Shown: in pieces, positions 24,729 through 31,470 of the stretch
Layout of the letters: the number at the start of each line of letters is the position of its first letter
Numbering within the stretch: the stretch's first letter is position 1
Assembly: GCA_964416175.1 (NCBI GenBank)
Contig: CAYQDF010000007.1
Coordinates: 1 to 62,937 of the forward strand
Length of the DNA: 62,937 bases
Direction: 5' to 3'
Source: CAYQDF01 sp964416175
GTDB taxonomy: Bacteria > Chloroflexota > Anaerolineae > Anaerolineales > UBA4823
Program-made: the position numbers and the translations under genes
The notes under the pieces: generated by a model
Databases searched by the model: none
The model's input: only the letters and a program-made list of their open reading frames with translations
What the model was told of the DNA's origin: nothing

Positions 24729-25056
24729 TCTTACCTCCAGAACCATCGATGATCGAGTCGACTTTCACTCGAATGTACTTTTGGCGGTGACCGGTCTTCA
24801 CTCGATATCGCTGCTTCGGTTTGTACTTGAACACGGTTATTTTGGGTCCTTTGACTTTTTCCAGGACAGTTGCCTCGACTTTCGCCCCTTCGATATAAGG
24901 GGAACCGATGGATACATTCTGCCCGTCGGAGATCAGGAGCACCCGGTCGAGATCGACCTGTTCACCAACCTCGGCCTCGTAGAGATCGACGTCGATGGTT
25001 TCACCTTCGACTGCTTTATATTGCCTGCCGCCATCTTCGATTATGGCGTATTTCAT
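24718..25056 (-). CDS. rplU: 50S ribosomal protein bL21
   Basis: 112 aa. It binds 23S rRNA. It opens MKYAIIEDGGRQYKAVEG and ends with the basic RYRVKTGHRQKYIRVKV block typical of bL21. GGAGGT lies before the ATG. It is the first gene of rplU-rpmA-rpmE. In many bacteria obg follows rplU-rpmA; here obg is 11 kb away with its own promoter. Confidence 0.96.
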   Translation of the reverse strand: MKYAIIEDGGRQYKAVEGETIDVDLYEAEVGEQVDLDRVLLISDGQNVSIGSPYIEGAKVEATVLEKVKGPKITVFKYKPKQRYRVKTGHRQKYIRVKVDSIIDGSGGKNGA

Positions 25057-25170
25057 GAGAGACCTCCAATCTTCACTTCACCGCAAGTCCGGCAGAAGAT
25101 TTCCCAGGGTTGCAGAACTGCGGGGAAGTTGGGGGTGACAAGGTTATGCCCCAGCTATCTTCGCCGGGGC
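25057..25170 (-). ncRNA. Structured leader of rplU operon (candidate autoregulatory site)
   Basis: The transcript predicted from the promoter has a ~115-nt 5' UTR. On the minus strand it contains CCCCGGC...GCTGGGG, GCAGTTCTGC and CCGGACTTGCGG hairpins. A TTGGGGGTG-like stretch at 25129-25137 resembles the intergenic repeat core. L21 leaders that bind ribosomal protein are known in other phyla; I cannot tell whether this is homologous. Confidence 0.35.
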
Positions 25171-25176
25171 CAGATA

Positions 25177-25205
25177 ATTATACAGAGGATGCACATCCCT
25201 GTCAA
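25177..25205 (-). promoter_or_regulatory. Consensus promoter of rplU-rpmA-rpmE
   Basis: On the minus strand a perfect TTGACA (25205-25200) and a perfect TATAAT (25182-25177) are separated by 17 nt. This is the strongest sigma-70-type promoter in the window, fitting a ribosomal protein operon. Confidence 0.9.
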
Positions 25206-25425
25206 ATGGTTTTTCAAGAAAGTTTGGTGCCCCTCTCTTTCTCCCATCCCCTCGCACCCGAACTTACCGGATGGCAATTGACGAGTGGGGCAGATTTAAA
25301 CGCCCTGTACTCCCATATTGGACCGATGTAAAGCGATTGAAAGGTCGAGCAGGAGTTTCCCATGGTATATTGATTCTGTTCACCCGGCTTACTCATCCCG
25401 ATCAAAGCCGGGAAGAGGCCAGACG
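25206..25425. other. Gene-free region before the cyclase gene
   Basis: These 220 bp lie between the rplU promoter and the cyclase start. TGGTATATT (25363-25371) is a fair extended -10 for the cyclase, 54 nt before its ATG. No other signal was found. Confidence 0.4.
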
Positions 25426-28400
25426 ATGCAGTCTGAATGCTTCAAATGCGGATTCACAAATCCTCCCGGCTTAAGATTCTGCGGCAACTGCGGCGCGGCG
25501 CTGAGCGGCGCGCCCGGACAGCTCAGAACCGACAGTACCAGCCTTAGACCACAGGTTTCTTCCCAATTAGAAAAAGGGAGCCTGACCGCAGGTGACGTGA
25601 AGTTGGAGGGTGAGCGGAGAAACGTCACGGTGCTGTTTGCGGACCTGTCTGACTATACTGTGCTGGCAGGGAAAATGGAGGATGAAGCGCTTTACGAAAT
25701 GCTGGGTCTGTTTCTCCGCATGCTGGTCGAAAAGGTCAACCTGTACGAAGGGACCGTGGATAAGATCATCGGGGATGGCGTCATGGCGCTTTTTGGCGTC
25801 CCGGCCGCTCAGGAGAATGCTCCGGAACGGGCAGTCCGTTCTGCAATGGATATGCTCTCCGGGCTTCAGGCGCTGAACCGGGACCTGAGAGCCCGGTTCG
25901 GCGAAGAACTGCTGATGCACGTTGGGATACACACCGGATCAGTCATCCTGGGCGGCGTGGAGACAAAATCCCTGGTGGACTACACTGCCATCGGGGATAC
26001 AGTGAACATCGCCCGCCGATTGCAGGAATCCGCCGCGCCGGGGACGATCCTGGTCAGCGACCGGGTGTTCAGAGCGACGAAATCCATTTTCAATTACAGC
26101 CATCTCCCTTCGCTCCGGGTGAAAGGCATCCCTCAACCGCTCGACACTTACCGGCTCGAAGGTTTTAAAGAACTGCCGTCGAAAAGAAGGGGGATCGAAG
26201 GGCTGTACTCGCCGATGATCGGCCGGAGGGATGAGCTGGGATACCTGCTGCAATCGGTCGCGGACCTGCGAAAAGACCGGCGCGGCCGTTTGATTGTCGT
26301 CACCGGGGAAGCCGGGATTGGAAAGAGCCGGTTGATCGAAGAATTCAAAGAACGGATAACGGGTTTGGATATAACCCTGCTCGAAGGACACAGTCTGACG
26401 TACCGCCGGTCTGCGTCATACTGGATGTTTCAGGACCTGGTGAGAAATATTCTCAAAGTCACATACAACACACCGAAAGCACAGATCAAAGAACGACTGG
26501 CAGCGAAGACCGTGGAGCTGTTCGGAGAATCGGATACGGATTCCCTGCCATTCTTGGAAAACCTGCTCTCTCTTGAGCTGGATGAATCGCGTGGCGCGCA
26601 GCGCCTTATGCTCCTCGAAGCCGAACAGCTCCGCCAGCACACATTCCTGGCGGTCCGCGATCTGCTTAAAATGGAAGCTCGGCGTAAGCCGTTGGTTGTG
26701 ATCCTGGAGGACCTGCATTGGGCGGATGAAGTCTCTCTTGACCTTCTCCGATTCCTGATCCAGGAGATAGACGACACCCCAATATTGTTGCTGAGTGTCT
26801 CACGACCCCTCGAAGAGGGACGCCTGGCAGCGATCGTTGACCTGGGCAGGAAACGCCTCGGCGATCGATGTTCGGTGCTGGAACTATCAGGATTGGACGA
26901 GGATCAGTGTGCGGAGCTGCTCGGACATTTATTAGGGACGGACGCATTGTCCAGTCGATTGAGAGGACCGATAGTTTCCAGGTCAGCTGGTATACCTTTC
27001 TATATAGAAGAAATCCTCCGCATGCTCATCGATCGGCAGCTGCTTTATCAGAGCGAGGGGCAGTGGCGCCTCGCGAACGATTTCGAAAGAGCGGGCCTGT
27101 CTATCCCGGAGACCTTGCAGGACCTGATGATGGCCCGGATCGATCGCCTCGATCCAGATCAGCGGCTGGTGCTCCAGATTGCTTCGGTGATAGGGAGGCA
27201 GTTCAACCTCGACCTGCTCGAATTAGCCCTGAAGAATTTTGAGATCAAACAACTGGATCTGGTGGTTGCCGGACTGGTCGAAAAAGCTTTCATCCTTCCC
27301 CTCTCCAGCGATGACCGTGAATACATCTTCCGCCACGTCCTGACCTCTGACGCCATTTACCGCACGCTGCTCCGGCGAGACCTGTCGAAGTTTCACACGC
27401 TGGTCGGAGAGGCGCTCGAATCATTGTACTCGGACGAACTGGAAAACCACGTCGAGATCCTTGCTTCGCATTTCTTGCGGTCATCGCGGCTCGATAAAGC
27501 TCTGCACTACCTGATCCTCGCCGGGGAGAAATCGGCCGGGGATTACGCCAATGATCAGGCAAACCGGCATTTCTCCGAAGCCAGGCATCTGCTTTCCCTG
27601 GTCGAACACACTCCGGAGCAAGCCCTGCGCGTCCTGGTTGGCCTGGGAGATGTGTTCACTTTTACTGGAGAATACGAAGCGGCGCGAGAGAGCTACCGTG
27701 AAGCTTTGCAGGTGATCGAGTCAACGCAGCCGTTCGCAGATGTGAAGAGGCACAGCGCAGTCCACCGCAAGATTGGGACGACCTATGAGCGCCAGGGTGA
27801 TTTTGACCGGGCGCTCGAGCACCTCGTGGAAGCGAGCAAAGCGCTGGGGAAAACAGCCTTCCTCGCTCCTGGTTCAAAAGCAGAAATATTGAATGATCTG
27901 GGATGGATCTACTTCCTGCGCGGCAATTTCGAAGAAGCGCAGAAAAACCTGATGATCGGATTAAGCCTCGTCGAGGGGACCAGCGATTATAGAATCGTTG
28001 CCTCTATCCACAATCGCCTGGGAGCTGTGGCCTACCAGAAGCGGGATTACGAGGAGGCTGCCAGCCACGTCCGGAAGAGTCTGGCGCTCCGGGAAATGAT
28101 TGGAGATCTGTCCGGGGTGGCGCGCCTTTACAACAATTTAGGCCTGTTGAGCCTGATGGCGGGGGATCTGCGCGAAGCGGAAGAGAATTTCCACAGGAGC
28201 AGCGAACTCCTGGAGAAGCTGGGAGATGCTGAAGGGATCGCCCTCACGAACATCAATATCGGCCTGGTGAAATGCGATCGGGGTCATTTCGAAGCAGCCA
28301 GGATGTTCTTGGAGAAAGCGCGGGCGGTGGCTGACCAGATTGGCCACCGGTTCTATCTGGCCCTCTCCAGCCTGTATTTAGGGCGATTGAATACGTGTTC

Positions 28401-28923
28401 GCAGCAATATGCGGAAGCAGCCAGGTTGTTGAGCGCCAGCCTGGCCCTCTTCGACGAACTCGGTGCACTGGATCACCGAATTGACGGGATGGGATACCTG
28501 GCTGAGAACTGCCTCGCATGGGGAGACTCTGAAGGCGCCCTCCGGTGGAGTCAGACCATGACGGAGGCCATCGCAAACGCTCAAGGGGTGTCTTCGATCA
28601 CCTCCCTCCAAAAAGGACGCCTGCTCCGTACCCAGGGGCGGATCGCTCGTCTCAGGAGAGATTATGAGCTGGCTCAACAGCTCCTTACTGAAGCTTTCGA
28701 GATGTTCCATACTTCCAAGGAGAAACTCGAATCTGGACGGACGTTCTATGAATTGGGGCTTCTGGCGAGAGACCAGGGGAAGCACCATCAATCTCAGCAG
28801 ATGTTGCTTGAAGCCCGTCTGCTGTTCCAGGAGATCGGCGCGGAACACGACCTGAGTATCACCGAGGAGGCGCTCAACACGCCAGCTCTGGCAGGCAGCT
28901 CTGCTGTTTACAAAGCTGCGTAG
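25426..28923 (+). CDS. Class III nucleotidyl cyclase-ATPase-TPR multidomain protein
   Basis: 1165 aa from ATG 25426, with GGAAGAGG upstream. It starts with a zinc ribbon (CFKCG, CGNCG). A class III cyclase domain follows (about 55-240) with NVTVLFADLSDYTVLAG (metal-binding Asp), IIGDGVMALFG and DYTAIGDTVNIARRL. Next is a STAND/AAA-type ATPase with P-loop GEAGIGKS at about 294-301 and VILEDLHWAD (Walker B). The rest (about 680-1160) is TPR repeats. The layout matches the large soluble adenylate/guanylate cyclase-like regulators frequent in Chloroflexota, actinobacteria and rhizobia. The product (cAMP, cGMP or none) cannot be told. An upstream start at 25318 lacks a ribosome site. Confidence 0.88.
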   Translation: MQSECFKCGFTNPPGLRFCGNCGAALSGAPGQLRTDSTSLRPQVSSQLEKGSLTAGDVKLEGERRNVTVLFADLSDYTVLAGKMEDEALYEMLGLFLRMLVEKVNLYEGTVDKIIGDGVMALFGVPAAQENAPERAVRSAMDMLSGLQALNRDLRARFGEELLMHVGIHTGSVILGGVETKSLVDYTAIGDTVNIARRLQESAAPGTILVSDRVFRATKSIFNYSHLPSLRVKGIPQPLDTYRLEGFKELPSKRRGIEGLYSPMIGRRDELGYLLQSVADLRKDRRGRLIVVTGEAGIGKSRLIEEFKERITGLDITLLEGHSLTYRRSASYWMFQDLVRNILKVTYNTPKAQIKERLAAKTVELFGESDTDSLPFLENLLSLELDESRGAQRLMLLEAEQLRQHTFLAVRDLLKMEARRKPLVVILEDLHWADEVSLDLLRFLIQEIDDTPILLLSVSRPLEEGRLAAIVDLGRKRLGDRCSVLELSGLDEDQCAELLGHLLGTDALSSRLRGPIVSRSAGIPFYIEEILRMLIDRQLLYQSEGQWRLANDFERAGLSIPETLQDLMMARIDRLDPDQRLVLQIASVIGRQFNLDLLELALKNFEIKQLDLVVAGLVEKAFILPLSSDDREYIFRHVLTSDAIYRTLLRRDLSKFHTLVGEALESLYSDELENHVEILASHFLRSSRLDKALHYLILAGEKSAGDYANDQANRHFSEARHLLSLVEHTPEQALRVLVGLGDVFTFTGEYEAARESYREALQVIESTQPFADVKRHSAVHRKIGTTYERQGDFDRALEHLVEASKALGKTAFLAPGSKAEILNDLGWIYFLRGNFEEAQKNLMIGLSLVEGTSDYRIVASIHNRLGAVAYQKRDYEEAASHVRKSLALREMIGDLSGVARLYNNLGLLSLMAGDLREAEENFHRSSELLEKLGDAEGIALTNINIGLVKCDRGHFEAARMFLEKARAVADQIGHRFYLALSSLYLGRLNTCSQQYAEAARLLSASLALFDELGALDHRIDGMGYLAENCLAWGDSEGALRWSQTMTEAIANAQGVSSITSLQKGRLLRTQGRIARLRRDYELAQQLLTEAFEMFHTSKEKLESGRTFYELGLLARDQGKHHQSQQMLLEARLLFQEIGAEHDLSITEEALNTPALAGSSAVYKAA

Positions 28924-28929
28924 ATTCTA

Positions 28930-29025
28930 GAAGCTATCTCAAGAAAAATGGGCGGGGGGTGTTTTTCGGCGGAGCCGCCGCTCAAAAACACCCCAACAAC
29001 CCATTTCTGAGATATCCTCTGCTTC
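28930..29025. repeat. Palindromic repeat element, copy D (96 bp)
   Basis: Nested inverted repeats are GAAGC/GCTTC (28930-28934/29021-29025), TATCTCA/TGAGATA (28935-28941/29008-29014), ATGGG/CCCAT (28948-28952/29000-29004) and GGGGTGTTTTT/AAAAACACCCC (28956-28966/28984-28994), around GGCGGAGCCGCC. It fills the convergent gap between the cyclase and subtilase genes and could act as a two-way terminator. It is related to copy C at 21000-21065. Confidence 0.7.
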
Positions 29026-29072
29026 AAGTCAAGGTGGTTGAGACTGGAGCATCGTATTTCCAGTCCTGATCA

Positions 29073-30899
29073 TCACCCGTCGAAATTGTTCCAGTTCCCC
29101 ACCCAGGGGATGCTGCTCGACCAGGCGCCAAATTCATCTTGCCAGGTAGTGAACTTCTCAGCGAAATCGGCATCTCCGTAAGAACCCGCCCAGGCCCCGT
29201 AACCGCCGGCCCAGGCGCCGTAGCCGCCCGCCCAGGCGCCGTAGCCGCCCGCCCAGACGCCGTAACCCCCAGCCCAGGCGCCGTAGCCCCCGGCCCAGGC
29301 GTCGTAACCCCCGGCCCAGGCTCCATAGCCGCCCGCCCAGGCTCCATCGCCGCCCGCCCAGGCTCCATAACCGCCGGCCCAGGCTCCAGAACCGCCGGCC
29401 CAGGCCCCGTAACCGCCGGCCCAGGCCCCGTAGCCCCCAGCCCAGGCTCCGTAGCCCCCGGCCCAGCTCTCAAAGTCCCCGCGGAGCCTGAACTCACCGG
29501 TCGTTGGGTCGTAATAGGAATACCCCTCGAAGTGCTGCGCCCCGGAAAGGTCTGATCGTACGTCCAGGCCAGCGTTTGCGGCGCCGGCAATATCCGCGTA
29601 AACAGCATCGGGAGCATTGACACGCCCTGATCCTTGCTGCCACATACTGTAGAGCGCATTGGTCGATCCCAGGTCGATCCATGGGAAGGCGGTGACCTGG
29701 AGACGGTGTTTGATTTCGTCTGGGGTGAGGTCAGGGTTCTGCGACAGGGTGAGCGCGGCGAGCCCGGTCACGACCGCCGCGGCCTGGGATGTCCCTGCCA
29801 TCCAGAGGTATTGGCCCGGGTACCGGTTCTCGGCATGTTCTCGGGCGATCTTGCTCTGGCTCAGCATCGTGGATACCATATGCGCCCCCGGAGCGACCAC
29901 ATCCGGCTTGACGAATCCGTCCAGAGTTGGACCGGCTGCGGAAAATGGCGTGATGTAATCATCGCTCCAATCATTGGGAGTGTAGTTGTCTGTGAATGCG
30001 CCTACCGTGATGACGTACGGGTTGTTTCCTGGAACGCCGATGCTCATCGCTCCCGGACCTGTGTTGCCAGCTGCCACCACGACCGTCAGCCCCTGCGCCC
30101 ATGCCTGCATGACTGCCTGGTTCAGGGGGTCTGCCCAATAGGGAGACTGCACAGTGGCGACGAGGGACATGTTAATGACATCGATTCCGTACCTGTCTTT
30201 GTTCTCGATCACCCACTGGATGCCTTTGATCACCTGTTCGTAGGTTCCATAGCCGTCGGCGTTCAACACCCGCACCCCGACGAGGTCGACGCCTGGCGCG
30301 ACGCCATTCCATTCACCATCCGCGCCGACCTGGGAATTGGCGATGATCCCTGTGATGTGTGTTCCGTGTCCATTCGGGTCGTGGGGTGAGCGCTTCCGGT
30401 CGACGATATCTATCCAGCCAATGATCCGGTTCTTCTGCTTTCCATCGATCCCCTTGACGAGTCCCGGGTGCCTGGCGATGCCTGTATCGATGACAGCCAC
30501 GGTCACCCCCTGCCCGGTTGCCCCGCGCTCCCAGGCGACGTCAGCCCCGATGACATCGGGGTAGTCTGTGCTGGGTAACCTGGACTGCTTCCCTTCGCCG
30601 GCTGCACGGACGGGCGCGTTTGGGACGGCAGAGAGGCTGCCGGCAGCTTGAGAAAGATCCGGGATTGCGCTGACGGGCACGACCGCAGCCACGCCGTTGA
30701 TGATGTCTAACCGCGAGGTGACGCGCCCTCCGTGAGACAGGACCCAATTCTCGGCAGTCTGCACGTCAGCCCCCTGGATGATGAGGGAGGCAACCCGATG
30801 GTCGACTCGTGAGGGAACCAGAGGCAGCGCAGCCAGCAGCATGATCGCTGCCAGCACAGTGCTCAACCGGTCAATCCGCAAGAACGATTTTGCGCTCAT
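29073..30899 (-). CDS. Secreted subtilisin-like serine protease with C-terminal heptapeptide repeats
   Basis: 608 aa. A signal peptide (hydrophobic VLAAIMLLAALPLV, about 14-28) is followed by an inhibitor-like propeptide (to about 110). The S8 domain has D138 (AVIDTGIARH), H178 (NGHGTHITG), oxyanion N279 (AAGNTGPG) and S371 (AGTSQAAAV; the usual Met after Ser is Gln). The C-terminus has 14 copies of AWAGGYG (478-575), then a short acidic/aromatic tail ending SSIPWVGNWNNFDG. There is no LPxTG or membrane anchor. AAGGAG precedes the ATG. A c-di-GMP-I riboswitch lies in its 5' UTR, linking the protease to the motile/sessile switch. Confidence 0.9.
   Translation of the reverse strand: MSAKSFLRIDRLSTVLAAIMLLAALPLVPSRVDHRVASLIIQGADVQTAENWVLSHGGRVTSRLDIINGVAAVVPVSAIPDLSQAAGSLSAVPNAPVRAAGEGKQSRLPSTDYPDVIGADVAWERGATGQGVTVAVIDTGIARHPGLVKGIDGKQKNRIIGWIDIVDRKRSPHDPNGHGTHITGIIANSQVGADGEWNGVAPGVDLVGVRVLNADGYGTYEQVIKGIQWVIENKDRYGIDVINMSLVATVQSPYWADPLNQAVMQAWAQGLTVVVAAGNTGPGAMSIGVPGNNPYVITVGAFTDNYTPNDWSDDYITPFSAAGPTLDGFVKPDVVAPGAHMVSTMLSQSKIAREHAENRYPGQYLWMAGTSQAAAVVTGLAALTLSQNPDLTPDEIKHRLQVTAFPWIDLGSTNALYSMWQQGSGRVNAPDAVYADIAGAANAGLDVRSDLSGAQHFEGYSYYDPTTGEFRLRGDFESWAGGYGAWAGGYGAWAGGYGAWAGGSGAWAGGYGAWAGGDGAWAGGYGAWAGGYDAWAGGYGAWAGGYGVWAGGYGAWAGGYGAWAGGYGAWAGSYGDADFAEKFTTWQDEFGAWSSSIPWVGNWNNFDG
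29175..29468 (-). repeat. Fourteen in-frame 21-bp coding repeats
   Basis: The DNA behind the AWAGGYG units of the subtilase: 14 x 21 bp, in frame. Codons vary between copies (GGC/GGG/GGT and GCC/GCG). Some units are altered (SWAGGYG, AWAGGSG, AWAGGDG, AWAGGYD, VWAGGYG, AWAGSYG). Selection has kept the peptide pattern while the DNA drifts. Confidence 0.95.
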
Positions 30900-30939
30900 A
30901 TGTTCACTCCTTCGCGAGCAATCCGGCTAATGAGCGACA

Positions 30940-30962
30940 AAGGCCTGGGAAAACCAGGCCTT
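30940..30962 (-). terminator. Riboswitch expression-platform hairpin
   Basis: On the minus strand AAGGCCTGG and CCAGGCCTT form a 9-bp stem with a short loop, followed by TTTG (weak U-run). Its 5' arm is also perfectly complementary to CCAGGCC inside the aptamer (30998-31004), so this hairpin and an alternative pairing exclude each other. Confidence 0.6.
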
Positions 30963-30989
30963 CGATGCGAAGTTAAGCGAACATCGTTG

Positions 30990-31085
30990 ATCTCGGCGGC
31001 CTGGCGATCATAACCATCTTGGGATGGTCTTAGACCCATGGCTTTGCGCCCCCGGTTTTCACCGGGTTAGCCTTTTTCGGATCTC
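30990..31085 (-). promoter_or_regulatory. Cyclic di-GMP-I (GEMM-I) riboswitch aptamer
   Basis: The minus-strand RNA has the GEMM-I core: AAAGGCTAACC, a P2 helix CCCGGT-GAAA-ACCGGG with a GAAA tetraloop (31060-31057), then GGCGCAAAGCC (31050-31040). GGGTCTAAG and TATGA halves of the tetraloop receptor bracket the P3 hairpin ACCATC-CCAA-GATGGT, and a 3' CCAGGCC closes P1. It lies in the 5' UTR of the subtilase. Aptamer borders are approximate. Confidence 0.85.
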
Positions 31086-31091
31086 GAACTC

Positions 31092-31121
31092 ATTTTAGCA
31101 TAGTACTTAAGGGGGAGTCAA
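31092..31121 (-). promoter_or_regulatory. Promoter of the riboswitch-subtilase transcript
   Basis: On the minus strand TTGACT (31121-31116) and TAAAAT (31097-31092) are 18 nt apart, with a TG extension before the -10. The start would fall near 31085, just before the aptamer. Confidence 0.6.
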
Positions 31122-31470
31122 CCAGTATAGCTGACATTCTTGTTAGTTCATTACCTGTTTATTACATATTTCTTACTTACGTCCCGGGTCGATTTGACAC
31201 AATGACCAGCCGGTGAAGCATGGTCGAGAAGCCAGCAGCTTTGAGCTCGCATGACGCAGGACTTGTATGAGCATAGTCACCCCCACAGGTGATGAATTGC
31301 ATTGTGAGAATAACCCCCGGAGTGGTAAACTATACCCCTGGTATCCGGGGTACGCTCCGAAAAATAACCCTTGGGTTGAGAATGTGATGGATCGTGACGA
31401 ACAAAATACCGCGTGGAGATCATCTGCGCAGGTTTTTAACACCATTTTCCTGTGAGTCTAGGAGGTCGTT
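31122..31470 (+). other. ppdK upstream region
   Basis: This 349-bp stretch has no credible gene; a 62-codon frame (31267-31455) lacks a ribosome site. A candidate ppdK promoter is TTGTGA (31302-31307) and TGGTAAACT (31323-31331) with 18 nt between hexamers. TACCCC...GGGGTA forms a 6-bp hairpin near 31332-31351 in the leader. Confidence 0.4.

Noticed and set aside
28930..29025. MITE or IS remnant
   Set aside because: It is palindromic, but I see no target-site duplication or transposase fragment. A REP-like or terminator role fits the position better.
29175..29468. CRISPR array or non-coding tandem repeat
   Set aside because: The repeats are 21 bp with no spacers, stay in frame and lie inside the subtilase gene.
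31267..31455. 62-codon plus-strand frame upstream of ppdK
   Set aside because: There is no ribosome site and the composition is non-protein-like. It lies across the probable ppdK promoter and leader hairpin.
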